Source: Granulicella sp. 5B5 (GTDB lineage: Bacteria > Acidobacteriota > Terriglobia > Terriglobales > Acidobacteriaceae). From it: DNA of 64,000 bases. The notes beneath the pieces are model-generated. The model ran no database searches and was not told the DNA's origin. It worked only from the letters and a program-made list of their open reading frames with translations. The stretch covers positions 3,100,001-3,164,000 of the forward strand of contig NZ_CP046444.1 in NCBI RefSeq assembly GCF_014083945.1. Reading direction: 5' to 3'. The translations under genes were made by a program, and so were the position numbers. Of this stretch, positions 8,588-18,928 are shown piece after piece (the stretch's first letter is position 1; each line of letters begins with the position of its first letter).

Positions 8588-9616
8588 TTACACTCTCAGC
8601 GCGTCAACCAGCTGCGTCACTTTGCCTGCGTCGATCGCGTCTGCCGCAATCGTCAGCCCCGCGCCAATATCCTTCGCGACGCCCGCCGTCACCAGCACCG
8701 CGGCAGCATTCAGCAGTACCACATCGCGGCGCGGCCCCGTTTCGCCGGCAAAGATGCTCGTCAGAATCGCAGCATTCTCCACCGCATCGCCACCCCGTAG
8801 CGCGCTCATCGGGGCCCGCTGCAACCCAAAATCCTCCGGCATCACCACATACTCGCGAACGCTGCCCTCGCCGTTCGGGGAACGGAACACCTCGGCCACA
8901 TGGCTCGGCCCGCTGATCGCAAGCTCATCCATCCCGTTCTCGCCGCAAACGACCATCGCATGTTTTGCTCCCAGCAGCGTCATCGCCTCCGCCACTAGAG
9001 GCACCAGACGAGGCTGATACACACCCATCACCTGCCGTCGCGCCCCTGCCGGATTCAGCAACGGCCCCAGCACATGCAGCACCGTTCGCACACCCAGCGC
9101 GCGTCGCACCGGCATCACCGCCTTCATCGCCGGATGGTGACTCGGCGCCAGCAGAAAGCAGAACCCATGCTGCCGCAGCGCCGCCACCGCAGCCTCAGGA
9201 GCCAGCGTCACCGGCACGCCCATCGCCTCCAGCACATCTGCGGAGCCGCACCGGCTCGTCACCGCGCGATTGCCATGCTTGGCCACCTTCGCGCCCGCTG
9301 CGGCAGCCACCAGCGCCGCAGCCGTCGAAATGTTAAAGCTCCCACTCGCATCCCCACCCGTACCGCATGTATCTACCAACTCAGCCTGTTCGGCATCGGT
9401 CAACGGCAGCATCGTCGCGGCGGCGCGCATCGTCGCGGCAAAGCCTGCGATCTCGGCAGCCGTCTCGCCGCGCCCGGCCAGCGCACCCAGCAGTCCGGCA
9501 ACCTCCACCTCGCTGGCTTCGCTGCCGAGAATCTTCACCATCAGCGCAGCCGCCTCGTCACGCGAGAGCGTCTCCCGCGCCTCCACAATCCTTCGCAGCT
9601 CTATCTGTATCGACAT
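8588..9616 (-). CDS. trpD: Anthranilate phosphoribosyltransferase
   Basis: TrpD joins anthranilate to PRPP in the second step of tryptophan synthesis. The 342-residue protein shows the hallmark 'VDTCGTGGDASGSFNISTAA' (PRPP-binding GTGGD and the following loop), 'KHGNRAVTSRCGSADVLEA' and 'HPAMKAVMPVRRALGVRTV', at normal spacing and length. The ATG is at 9616. It heads a minus-strand unit trpD-VOC-hisA; no other trp genes are in the window. The 190 bp between trpD and the divergent sucC show no leader peptide or attenuator that I can recognise. Confidence 0.95.
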   Translation of the reverse strand: MSIQIELRRIVEARETLSRDEAAALMVKILGSEASEVEVAGLLGALAGRGETAAEIAGFAATMRAAATMLPLTDAEQAELVDTCGTGGDASGSFNISTAAALVAAAAGAKVAKHGNRAVTSRCGSADVLEAMGVPVTLAPEAAVAALRQHGFCFLLAPSHHPAMKAVMPVRRALGVRTVLHVLGPLLNPAGARRQVMGVYQPRLVPLVAEAMTLLGAKHAMVVCGENGMDELAISGPSHVAEVFRSPNGEGSVREYVVMPEDFGLQRAPMSALRGGDAVENAAILTSIFAGETGPRRDVVLLNAAAVLVTAGVAKDIGAGLTIAADAIDAGKVTQLVDALRV

Positions 9617-9806
9617 GCCCCTCTAACCCTACCAAACCCCCAGCCCTCCTCTGCGCAACCTCCGCAAGCTCCGGCTCCTCTGCGTTTTCTTCCGCCTTCC
9701 GGCCAAACCCACCGATAATCGCCGCCCCAGCTTGCGACCCGTCACAACCAGTCGCTACGATGAACGGGTCAGCTCAACGGCAAAAATCGCCTCATCGGGA
9801 GCGCCC

Positions 9807-11872
<2,066 letters not shown>

Positions 11873-11892
11873 TTTCGTTCTTCGAACAGGTC

Positions 11893-11930
11893 AGCTCCCG
11901 GCGACAGGTCAAAGGCCGGGAGCTTTTTTA
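11893..11930. terminator. Rho-independent terminator after sucCD
   Basis: A perfect 10-bp stem (AGCTCCCGGC at 11893-11902, GCCGGGAGCT at 11915-11924) with a 12-nt loop is followed by six T. It ends the sucCD transcript. The stop codon of the convergent 54-codon gene (11928-12092) lies in the T-run, so the signal is shared. Confidence 0.9.
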
Positions 11931-12092
11931 TGGCTGCTGCTGACGATAAAACCACCACGCTACCGCAAACAGCGCCGCCATCACAAACGCCAGCTCGGCA
12001 TGGGCCTTCTCCGGATACCGCAGGCAGATGATTCCATCCGCGGTCCACGCCGCGCTACCCATCGCCCATATCCACGCCGTCCGTCGCAGCAT
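11928..12092 (-). CDS. Small single-pass membrane protein, 54 aa, hypothetical
   Basis: A short open frame from ATG 12092 to TAA 11928. The product starts 'MLRRTAWIWAMGSAAWTADG', continues with 'RYPEKAHAELA' and then a hydrophobic helix 'FVMAALFAVAWWFY' before a short QQQP tail. The alternation of a charged loop between two hydrophobic segments suggests one or two membrane passes. It is convergent with sucCD, and its stop lies in the T-run of the sucD terminator. There is no clear Shine-Dalgarno. The family is not recognised; it is reported because codon use and the membrane-protein pattern look genuine. Confidence 0.5.
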   Translation of the reverse strand: MLRRTAWIWAMGSAAWTADGIICLRYPEKAHAELAFVMAALFAVAWWFYRQQQP

Positions 12093-12184
12093 ACCCTATT
12101 GGACGCCTCCCCGCTGCCAGCAAGATACACTGGTAGAGCGGCCTGTGTGCAGTAAACTGCGACCGCCAACTCAAGGAGAACTAC

Positions 12185-12601
12185 GTGTCACAACGCACCT
12201 TCAGCATCATCAAGCCCGACGCCGTCCGCAAGGGCGACACCGGTGCGATCCTCGCCGAGATCACCAAGGCCGGCTTTAAGATCGTCGCCATCAAGAAGAT
12301 TTCGCTCTCCAAGGCCCAGGCCGAGGGTTTCTATCACGTCCATGCCGCCCGCCCCTTCTTCGGCGAGCTCGTCGAGTTCATGGCCTCCGGCCCCATCTTC
12401 CCCATGGTGCTCGAGAAGGACAACGCCATCGCCGACCTCCGCAAGCTCATGGGCGCCACTGACCCTGCCAAGGCGGACGAGGGTACCATCCGCAAGATGT
12501 TCGCCAGCTCCATCGGCGAGAACGCCATCCACGGCTCTGACGCCGAAGACACCGCCGCCTTCGAGATTGGCTACTTCTTCGCCGGCCTCGAGCTCAAGTA
12601 A
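12185..12601 (+). CDS. ndk: Nucleoside-diphosphate kinase
   Basis: Ndk transfers the gamma phosphate of ATP to nucleoside diphosphates through a phosphohistidine. The 138-residue protein has '[14 protein letters not shown]' at the N-terminus, '[20 protein letters not shown]' and the catalytic '[13 protein letters not shown]' with the active His. Translation starts at a GTG (12185) preceded by AAGGAG at an ideal distance. It is a single-gene unit ending in a strong terminator. Confidence 0.97.
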   Translation: MSQRTFSIIKPDAVRKGDTGAILAEITKAGFKIVAIKKISLSKAQAEGFYHVHAARPFFGELVEFMASGPIFPMVLEKDNAIADLRKLMGATDPAKADEGTIRKMFASSIGENAIHGSDAEDTAAFEIGYFFAGLELK

Positions 12602-12635
12602 CACCCTCACACCAACAACCTGCGGAACAAAAAGA

Positions 12636-12666
12636 GGGCGGCTGCATGCCAGGCAGCCGCCCTTCC
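12636..12666 (+). terminator. Hairpin terminator after ndk
   Basis: A perfect 10-bp stem, GGGCGGCTGC (12636-12645) and GCAGCCGCCC (12653-12662), with a 7-nt loop lies 35 bp after the ndk stop. The T-tract is short (TTCC), so termination may be partial. Confidence 0.7.
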
Positions 12667-12736
12667 AGGTCATGTTGGCCGGAGGATCTTGCGTGTGCGC
12701 GGCCGTCAGCTATGACCGCGCTCCTCTCTTCTTCGG

Positions 12737-13999
12737 CTACTTAGCGAACAACTTTAGGTCGATTGAGTCGCCCATCGCTTTGTACCCCGCATCGCCCGGG
12801 TGCAGATGGTCGCCGCTGTCGTCCGCCGGCAGATATACCCCCGCACGTGCCGGGTCGGTCGTCACCTTGTCGAAGTCCACCACCCCGTCGAACTCCTTCG
12901 ATGTGCGTATCCAGTGGTTCACTGTCTGCCGCATCGTCTCGCCCTCGGCCGACTGGTACTTCGCCCCAACATAGGGCGTCAGCGTCGCGCCAATCACCTT
13001 GATGCCGTGCATATGAGCGCGCTCGGCCAGCTGCGTCAGCCCAAAGATCAGGTCATCCGCCGTCACGATGTCATAGCGATGCGCCGGGTCCGGGTCGGCA
13101 GCGTGGCCAATGTCGTTGATGCTCTCCATCACAATCACGTACTTCACCCCTGGCTGCGCAATCACGTCACGGTCGAACCGCTCCAGCGCACTCGGCCCGG
13201 TACCGTCATGCAGCACGCGGTTCCCGCCAATGCCCTCGTTGATCACGCCGGTCTTCGCCGTCTTCCTGTCCCCCAGCAGCCGCGCCGCCAGCACATCCGG
13301 CCACCGGGTGTTCGCATCGCGCGTGCTATGAGCGCCATCCGTAATGCTGTCGCCGAAGGCCACCACCGCTCCGCCCTCCGCGTCACTCTTCACTGCAATG
13401 TCCTTCAGAAAATCCCATGAGACGAAGGTTTTCGCCCCCACCAGCTCCGGCGCGGCCACGGCATTGCCGCTCACCTCATAGTTCGTCTGGTTCGCAAATC
13501 CGTGTCGCGAGATCACCGTCATCGGCTGCGACGGCACATACAGGCTCACAGCCACATCCGACAGCGGCTTCACCGCCAGCGCCGCCGCATCGCTCACCAC
13601 CAGCGCTCCCGGAGGGATCACCACCGCCGCCCGCCCGCCAAACAACAGAGGAACGCTCGTGCCCGGTGCAATCTCGCTTCCGTTCTGCCGCACCGCAATC
13701 GCCGCGGCGTTCACCGTCAGCGGCTCTTTGCCAAACTCATTGCTCAGCGTCACCCGCACCGCCGACCCACCCACGGAGACATGCGCAATCTCGCGCAGCG
13801 TCACACCCTGCATGCCCCCATAGCTGTCAATCGAGTTCTCGTACGCCATCGGAGCCGTGCCCCATGTTCCCACCCAGTAGCCATCCGTGTAGCTTTGCGC
13901 CCGCGCCGCGCCGCCGAGCGCCATGCTCAGAGCAATCCCGGCCGACACCACACCCAACCGCCTCGCTACGCGACCGCAACCCTGCCACCAATTCGACAC
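12737..13999 (-). CDS. Secreted SGNH/GDSL hydrolase
   Basis: A 420-residue exported esterase-like protein. A signal peptide (core 'LGVVSAGIALSMALGGAARA') precedes a beta-rich N-terminal domain and a C-terminal SGNH hydrolase domain. All four blocks are visible: 'AFGDSITDG' (Ser), 'INEGIGGNR' (Gly), 'IVMESINDIGH' (Asn) and 'SGDHLHPGDAGY' (Asp/His). The GTG at 13999 was chosen because AAGGAG precedes it by 7 bp and it places the signal peptide correctly; longer starts at 14059 or 14083 lack such a site. Similar acidobacterial proteins are thought to act on esters of cell-surface or plant polysaccharides, but the substrate here is unknown. It lies downstream of the ECF sigma / Spy-like cluster on the same strand. 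Confidence 0.88.
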   Translation of the reverse strand: MSNWWQGCGRVARRLGVVSAGIALSMALGGAARAQSYTDGYWVGTWGTAPMAYENSIDSYGGMQGVTLREIAHVSVGGSAVRVTLSNEFGKEPLTVNAAAIAVRQNGSEIAPGTSVPLLFGGRAAVVIPPGALVVSDAAALAVKPLSDVAVSLYVPSQPMTVISRHGFANQTNYEVSGNAVAAPELVGAKTFVSWDFLKDIAVKSDAEGGAVVAFGDSITDGAHSTRDANTRWPDVLAARLLGDRKTAKTGVINEGIGGNRVLHDGTGPSALERFDRDVIAQPGVKYVIVMESINDIGHAADPDPAHRYDIVTADDLIFGLTQLAERAHMHGIKVIGATLTPYVGAKYQSAEGETMRQTVNHWIRTSKEFDGVVDFDKVTTDPARAGVYLPADDSGDHLHPGDAGYKAMGDSIDLKLFAK

Positions 14000-14125
14000 C
14001 AGGCAACTCCTTAGGACAAAAGAATGCGCCGCCCGAAGGTCATTCGACGGCGCTCTCATCCTAACGCGGACGGCTCCCCACAATCCATCGCATCAGGACG
14101 GATCTCGATAATCGACTCGCATCTG

Positions 14126-14686
14126 TCAGTGTTGGTTGGCGATTGCGGCATCCAGTTTGTTCAACTGGTCCGGGTCAAGCTGCTGGCGAATCTGCACCTG
14201 CATGTGGATGATCTCCCGCGCCAGCTCGGCGCGCGCCTCTTCCACGCGCTGCATCGCAGCCATCACCTTGTTCTCGTCCTGCCGGTCTTTCTGGCTCATC
14301 GACGACAGCTTGTCCTCTTCCCGCTGCAGGTTATCCAGCGAGTTCAGCAGCGTCCCCTTGCTGCTGTTGAAGATCTCATCCATCTTCTGCTTCTGGTCCT
14401 TGCGCAGGCCCAGCGACTTGATCGACGACCGCTCATCCCACCAGCGTCCGGCCAGTCCGAGCTGCGGCCCTGTCGGATGTGTCGGCACATCCATCGCATG
14501 GTTGCCGATCCCCATATCGCCCATCCCGCGGCCGCGGCCGCCCATCATTCCGCCCTGTGGTCTGCCCATGCCACCACCACCACCCATGCCCCCGCCGCCG
14601 TGCTGCGCAAACGCCGCTGTCGCGCCCAGCAGAAGACCTGCCAGCGCCAATCGCCGAACTTTGCGCAACACCGTCACACTTGCCAT
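14126..14686 (-). CDS. Periplasmic Spy/CpxP/CnrX-like protein with Gly/Met/His-rich segment
   Basis: A 186-residue exported protein: signal peptide ('LALAGLLLGATAAFAQ'), then a segment of about 40 residues very rich in Gly, Met and His ('GGMGRPQGGMMGGRGRGMGD'), then a mostly helical domain ('IKSLGLRKDQKQKMDEIFNS' to 'QVQIRQQLDPDQLNKLD') of the heavy-metal-resistance/Spy type. Members of this group include the chaperone Spy, CpxP, and the metal sensor CnrX. It is 54 bp downstream of an ECF sigma/anti-sigma pair, which suggests a CnrX-like sensory role; the Met/His segment could bind metal. The assignment to sensing is inference. Confidence 0.75.
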   Translation of the reverse strand: MASVTVLRKVRRLALAGLLLGATAAFAQHGGGGMGGGGGMGRPQGGMMGGRGRGMGDMGIGNHAMDVPTHPTGPQLGLAGRWWDERSSIKSLGLRKDQKQKMDEIFNSSKGTLLNSLDNLQREEDKLSSMSQKDRQDENKVMAAMQRVEEARAELAREIIHMQVQIRQQLDPDQLNKLDAAIANQH

Positions 14687-14740
14687 CCTAAAAAGAACTT
14701 CTCAGCGGACGCTGCAACCCCCAGCCCCGTAGCTCGCAGG

Positions 14741-15304
14741 TTAGTCCTGCACTGCCCGGACCGCTGCGTGGCGGTTCGTCCGCCCCCGAACCGTTGCGAG
14801 TCCCAACTCCGCAGGGTTCTCGCCCGATGTGTTCAGCTCGCGATCGATCTCATTCAATAGCTGATTATCGCGTTCAATCTGCTCTTCCGTCGACTGCTGG
14901 CCTGAAACCACCCCCGTCGCCCCCAGAGCATTCGTGGTGTGCATCTGCGCGGCGTCATCGACGGTCATGCGACCGCTATGCCGCAACTCCAGCGGAGCCG
15001 TTACCAGCACCGCGAGCAGCATCGCCACCGCCGCACCCCATGCCAGCCGCCGATGCCCACCCAGGCTCTCCAGCAGTCCCGTCTGTAGCGGCACCGGCAT
15101 CGTTGCCGACCGCCGCTCGCTCCACGCCAGGCTTACCGCCTTGAAGCTCTCAATCGGCAGCCGCGCCGTCACCAGGCGCTCCTGGCACATCGGGCATATA
15201 TTCAGATGCCCACCAGCCTCACTGGCCAGGCCGCCGATCATAGCCTCATCGATCTGCTCTTCGCTCAGGTGCCCACTCGGCACTCCACCCCGTGTCATGG
15301 TCAT
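14741..15304 (-). CDS. Membrane anti-sigma factor with ZAS motif
   Basis: A 187-residue single-pass anti-sigma factor. The cytoplasmic N-terminal part contains 'GGHLNICPMCQERL', an H-x3-C-x2-C zinc-anti-sigma motif near residues 36-43; a membrane helix follows ('LAWGAAVAMLLAVLVTAP', about residues 95-112), then a periplasmic tail with a coiled-coil-like Glu/Asn/Gln segment. The start ATG at 15304 overlaps the TGA stop of the sigma gene (ATGA), so it is translationally coupled to its sigma factor. The tail could contact the Spy-like protein encoded next. Confidence 0.8.
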   Translation of the reverse strand: MTMTRGGVPSGHLSEEQIDEAMIGGLASEAGGHLNICPMCQERLVTARLPIESFKAVSLAWSERRSATMPVPLQTGLLESLGGHRRLAWGAAVAMLLAVLVTAPLELRHSGRMTVDDAAQMHTTNALGATGVVSGQQSTEEQIERDNQLLNEIDRELNTSGENPAELGLATVRGRTNRHAAVRAVQD

Positions 15305-15942
15305 TGCGCGCTCCCTGCCTGCGCGCGAACGCTCTTCAGCGCGCGATGTAGGTGCGTCTTCACTGTATTCAGCGGCATCCGCGTCGCCGCCGCAATCTCT
15401 GACAGCTCCATCTCTTCCACAAATCGCATCAGGAACACCGTCCGCTGCTTCTCCGACAGCGACACCAGCGCCTCCTGTACCTGCCGCGTCCGCTCGCTCA
15501 CCAGCATCCGCGTCTCCGGCGAGCACTCATGGCTGGGCAGAAAATTCGCTGCCTCCGTCACATCGATCGCCGTTGCCCGCGCCTGCCGCCAGAACCGGAA
15601 CTTTTGCAGCCGCTGCTGGTCGCGGACCAGGTTCACCGCGATGCTTGTCAGCCACGTATTCACCGAGCAGTCGCCCCGAAAGTTCGCCCGCCCGTGATAT
15701 GCCTTCAAAAAGCAGTCCTGCGTAATCGACTCCGCCAAGTCCGGGTCGCCAATCGAGAACGTCACATATCGAAGCAGGCGTGGCCGATACGTCCGGACCA
15801 GGGTGTCAATGTCATCCAGCTCCGACACGGTCCGTTCTGCGTCGCGAACACCGTTCCTTGTAGCGTGAAGCCCAGCCGCCCGAAGCCCAGTCCCTTGGAG
15901 CTTCGCCGCCTGTAGAGCCGTGGTTTCTAGAGCTAGCCGCAT
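15301..15942 (-). CDS. ECF-type RNA polymerase sigma factor
   Basis: A 213-residue ECF sigma factor. Region 2 is 'LVRTYRPRLLRYVTFSIGDP' with 'AESITQDCFLKAYHGRANFR' and 'SVNTWLTSIAVNLVRDQQR'; region 4 is 'QVQEALVSLSEKQRTVFLMR' with 'MELSEIAAATRMPLNTVKTH'. There is an N-terminal extension of about 45 residues with little homology, so the true start could be downstream of 15942. It is the first gene of a sigma / anti-sigma / Spy-like unit. Its regulon is unknown. Confidence 0.88.
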   Translation of the reverse strand: MRLALETTALQAAKLQGTGLRAAGLHATRNGVRDAERTVSELDDIDTLVRTYRPRLLRYVTFSIGDPDLAESITQDCFLKAYHGRANFRGDCSVNTWLTSIAVNLVRDQQRLQKFRFWRQARATAIDVTEAANFLPSHECSPETRMLVSERTRQVQEALVSLSEKQRTVFLMRFVEEMELSEIAAATRMPLNTVKTHLHRALKSVRAQAGSAQ

Positions 15943-16023
15943 ACCGGGGTAGACGTGACACCTTCGCCTCCAGATTACACACAATCCGGGCGATATTTTC
16001 GGCCTTTCCGGCTCAAACCCGCC

Positions 16024-17091
16024 TCAATCCGATCCTTCGAGGGCCTTCATATCGCTCTGTACCAGGTACTCATCCATCAGCACCGCCACCAGCGCCGCCG
16101 TCGGCACCGCAACCAGCGCGCCCACCACTCCCGCCAACGTCGACCCGGCCAGCAGCGCGATCAGCACCGCCAGCCCCACCAGGTTCACGCTGCTCCTCAT
16201 AATCTTCGGCACCAGGAACCCGTTCTCCACCTGCGTATAGATCAGGTAGAAGATCAGCACCCCTGCCATCTTCGTCCACGAGTCCAGCGCCGCCACCCCG
16301 CTCGCCAGCAGGATCGTCATCACCCCGCCCGCCACCGGGATAATGTTGAACAGCCCCATCAGCACCCCCAGCAGCACAAAGTACCGCACATGCAGCACCG
16401 CGAAGACCAGCGTGCTCGTCAGTCCCAGTGTCAGCATCAGCGCGCCCTGTCCCAGCAGCCACTTGCTCATCCGCTGCTCGGCCGCCATCAGTGTCCGCGC
16501 CAGCCGCTCCCGCGTGCCATCCCGGAACAGCGACAGGAAGTAGTAGTACGCGAACTCGCCCTCCAGCATGAAGTAGATGCACAGGATGAACGCCGTCACC
16601 ACGTCGAACACCTTGCCCAGCAGCTCCGGAGCGGCATCCACCACGTAGCGCGCAAACCCCGCCGCCATCGCCTCCGCCCGTTCTGCCAGTGAGTCCACGC
16701 CGATCTTGTTCGCCATCGGCACTCGCTTCAGTTTGTCCAGCAGCCCCGGCAGCCGCTGCGGCAGGTCCTGCCCAAAGTGCTGCAGGTCGCGCAGCACCGG
16801 CGGCAGCGCAATCACCAGGAACAGCGTCAGCGCCAGAAACACCCCAGCCACCAGCGCCACAATCGCCACTGGCCGCGACGGGCTCCACCCGCGAATCCGC
16901 AGCAGCATGATTCGTTGCACAATCGGCATCAGCACCACCGCGAACAGCGCGCTCACATACACCAGCTCCAGCACCGAGCGCAGCCGCCACGCCAGCATCA
17001 GCCCCAGCGCTACCGCAAATGCAAACAGGATGTGCCCGCGTACCCGCCTCGTCTGTGTCTGCTCCATGTTGCTTTCGATCATCGCGGCCAC
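16024..17091 (-). CDS. AI-2E-family (PerM-like) transporter
   Basis: A 355-residue integral membrane protein of the AI-2E transporter/PerM family, with about seven to eight membrane helices in the characteristic order. A helix pair sits at the N-terminus, then a long soluble loop with amphipathic helices ('LRDLQHFGQDLPQRLPGLLD'), then a C-terminal bundle containing the conserved 'LLGVLMGLFNIIPVAGG' segment and 'ENGFLVPKIMRSSVNL'. Family members have been linked to autoinducer-2 export or Na+/H+ antiport, but most are uncharacterised. The gene stands alone; 5' of it a GC-rich palindromic repeat lies at about 17150-17222. Confidence 0.9.
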   Translation of the reverse strand: MAAMIESNMEQTQTRRVRGHILFAFAVALGLMLAWRLRSVLELVYVSALFAVVLMPIVQRIMLLRIRGWSPSRPVAIVALVAGVFLALTLFLVIALPPVLRDLQHFGQDLPQRLPGLLDKLKRVPMANKIGVDSLAERAEAMAAGFARYVVDAAPELLGKVFDVVTAFILCIYFMLEGEFAYYYFLSLFRDGTRERLARTLMAAEQRMSKWLLGQGALMLTLGLTSTLVFAVLHVRYFVLLGVLMGLFNIIPVAGGVMTILLASGVAALDSWTKMAGVLIFYLIYTQVENGFLVPKIMRSSVNLVGLAVLIALLAGSTLAGVVGALVAVPTAALVAVLMDEYLVQSDMKALEGSD

Positions 17092-17149
17092 TCGCTTCCG
17101 TCTCAGTCTCTTAGACTCTACCTCTAGGAAGCTCTGAACAAGCGTCTTG

Positions 17150-17222
17150 CTTTGAAGGGGCGGGACTTCAGTCCCCCCCCGTAAAGCCTCCGAATCAATG
17201 CGGCTTTAGCCGCGGAGGGAAC
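17150..17222. repeat. Intergenic palindromic repeat (family C, copy 1)
   Basis: The stretch contains 'GGGACTTCAGTCCC' followed by 'GCGGCTTTAGCCGC', two short palindromes of the type '(GC-rich arm)-TTTA/TTCA-(GC-rich arm)'. A similar arrangement occurs at 42055-42130 ('GGGGCTGAAGCCCC' and a perfect 10-bp-arm palindrome). It is probably a REP-like element; no coding potential is seen. Confidence 0.5.
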
Positions 17223-17235
17223 GCCACCCAGCGCC

Positions 17236-17964
17236 TCATTCCAGCCGCTTCAACGCCTCGACCACCGTTGGTTCAGGCTTCTCCGCCATTACCACGCCCA
17301 CCACCTGCGCCTGCATCCACAGGTACTCCTTGCCCGAAGCCGGCCTCTGATAATGCTGGTTGAAGTACGTCGGAAAATCCTGCCCCGCAGGCACCGGGCT
17401 GGGCTCCTTGTCCAGCGCCTCCCGAATCGCCGTCAGCTTCGTCACCACATCCGGGTCCAGTTCACGCCAGTACGCCAGCGCCACCCGCGCCGCCTGCACC
17501 TCGGCCTGGTAGGGGGTCAGCTTCAGCGTCAGCTCCTTGCACGCCTCCCACCACCGTACCGTCTCCACAATCAGGATCCAGTGGTGCGCCTCCATATCGA
17601 AGACGTCCTTCGCCTGCGCGTCCGTAGCACCTGGCCCTGCAAGCTCCGCAAAGATCGCCTTCTCGTCTGGCTTCAACTGCATCCAGTCCGGGGTCACCAG
17701 GTTGTCCGTGTTCTTCTCGTACTCCCCAAACAATGGCGTATCCGCCACCACCACCGCCGGTGCCGGCAGCCTGCAATAGAAACCGTCCTCGCCAATCCGG
17801 TCGATGAACGCATCCCGCGTGTCGATAGAGGTTTGCAGCGTCGGCGGGTTCTTGAACTTGGAGCGCTGCTCCGCCTTCTCGTTCTTCACCTTGAACTGCG
17901 CATGGCCCGCCGCTGCACTCAGCACAATCGCCACACCCATCACCACGCCACGAACTCCGTTCAT
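17236..17964 (-). CDS. Secreted protein of unknown function, 242 aa
   Basis: The gene starts at ATG 17964, preceded by TGGAGGA at a good distance, and encodes a signal peptide ('GVVMGVAIVLSAAAGHAQ') and a soluble, mostly helical domain rich in Trp and charged residues ('HHWILIVETVRWWEACKELT'). An open frame extends 54 codons upstream but has no signal-like features and no better ribosome site. I do not recognise the family. It lies in the same orientation as aroK, 231 bp downstream of it, and is probably transcribed separately. Confidence 0.75.
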   Translation of the reverse strand: MNGVRGVVMGVAIVLSAAAGHAQFKVKNEKAEQRSKFKNPPTLQTSIDTRDAFIDRIGEDGFYCRLPAPAVVVADTPLFGEYEKNTDNLVTPDWMQLKPDEKAIFAELAGPGATDAQAKDVFDMEAHHWILIVETVRWWEACKELTLKLTPYQAEVQAARVALAYWRELDPDVVTKLTAIREALDKEPSPVPAGQDFPTYFNQHYQRPASGKEYLWMQAQVVGVVMAEKPEPTVVEALKRLE

Positions 17965-18195
17965 CCGCTTGATCCTCCAAAAACTCGTTTCGCACTCTCG
18001 TTGGTAGGATGCAGCCTGGCGAGCCCCGAAGTTCATCGTCTCGTAAGAATACTCACGCAGGAAACCCATCAGTGACCGGCTGGCCTGTACCCCGCCTTTG
18101 CCGTGCCTGTTTTCCATTGCGTCCACTGCGGGCTTCTACACTGCGCCCTCTGCGTGAACGCTCTTGCCGTAGCAAGCGCCGAAGGCGTGAGCGTA

Positions 18196-18777
18196 CTACC
18201 CCCGCAGCTTCACCAGCACCGCCTCGCACACCTGCTCGACATCCAGCGCCGTCGTCGTCACCTTGTGGTCCGCCAGTCGGTCATACAGCGGATGCCTCCG
18301 CCGCAGCCGAGTCTCGGCCTCACCCAGCAGAGGCCTCTCCGTCTCGCCCGTCTCCGCCGCGCGCTCGCACCGCTCCACCAGCGTCTCCAGCGGGGCCTGC
18401 AGATATACCACTGCCGTCCGTGGCGTCTGCTCCAGCAGCAGCCGGTTACCTAACACCTCCGGAGCGCCGCCACCCAGCGCCAGCACCAGCCTGCGCTGTC
18501 CCAGCAGGGAAGCCAGCGCCGCCGACTCCAGCCGCCGGAACTCCGCCTCGCCGCTCTCGGCAAAGATCTGCGGCACCGTCCGCCCTTCGCGCCGCTCCAC
18601 CTCGCTGTCCAGGTCGCGGAAGTTCCACCCCAGCTGCTCCGCCAGCAGTCGCCCGGTCGTCGTCTTGCCCGACCCCATAAAGCCGGTCAGCACTACGCGG
18701 TCAATCGTTGTGGGAAGGCTCTCTGCCATCTCATCCATCATCTCGGCCATCGGTTCCAGGGTTGCGCTCGTACTCAT
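18196..18777 (-). CDS. aroK: Shikimate kinase
   Basis: Shikimate kinase phosphorylates shikimate in the common aromatic pathway. The 193-residue protein has the P-loop 'LTGFMGSGKTTTGRLLAEQL', the shikimate-binding 'FRDLDSEVERREGRTVPQIF' (DxD), 'ESGEAEFRRLE', 'LALGGGAPEV' (GGG) and the lid Arg in 'TERPLL'. The ATG at 18777 was preferred to an upstream alternative because it is preceded by AGGAGAAGG. An N-terminal extension of about 25 residues precedes the kinase domain. It is preceded by a leader peptide rich in Tyr/Phe/Trp and a terminator hairpin (18864-19015), indicating control by transcription attenuation in response to aromatic amino acids. Confidence 0.93.
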   Translation of the reverse strand: MSTSATLEPMAEMMDEMAESLPTTIDRVVLTGFMGSGKTTTGRLLAEQLGWNFRDLDSEVERREGRTVPQIFAESGEAEFRRLESAALASLLGQRRLVLALGGGAPEVLGNRLLLEQTPRTAVVYLQAPLETLVERCERAAETGETERPLLGEAETRLRRRHPLYDRLADHKVTTTALDVEQVCEAVLVKLRG

Positions 18778-18863
18778 TGTCCTTCTCCTTGGTCTTCCTG
18801 TATCTGCCGGAGACCTTACATCTCTAGGTACCCGGTCCGGTTCCAAACGTTTCGTCCCAATGC

Positions 18864-18893
18864 AAAAGCCGCAACCTTTTCAGGCTGCGGCTT
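18864..18893 (-). terminator. Attenuator terminator upstream of aroK
   Basis: On the minus strand an 11-bp stem (AAGCCGCAGCC at 18893-18883; GGTTGCGGCTT at 18876-18866, one G-T pair) with a 6-nt loop TGAAAA is followed by T residues (18867-18864). It lies 36 bp after the leader-peptide stop and 86 bp before the aroK start. The 3' arm shares GCGGCTT with codons 19-21 of the leader (18961-18955), so the leader could pair with the 5' arm and act as an antiterminator. Confidence 0.75.
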
Positions 18894-18928
18894 CGGTAGA
18901 GTGCTGTTTCAATCTCGGTACTGCTTAC

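Noticed and set aside
17150-17222. Terminator of the secreted-protein gene
   Set aside because: The palindromes lie upstream of the AI-2E permease start and after the stop at 17236, but no T-run follows; a REP-like repeat fits better.
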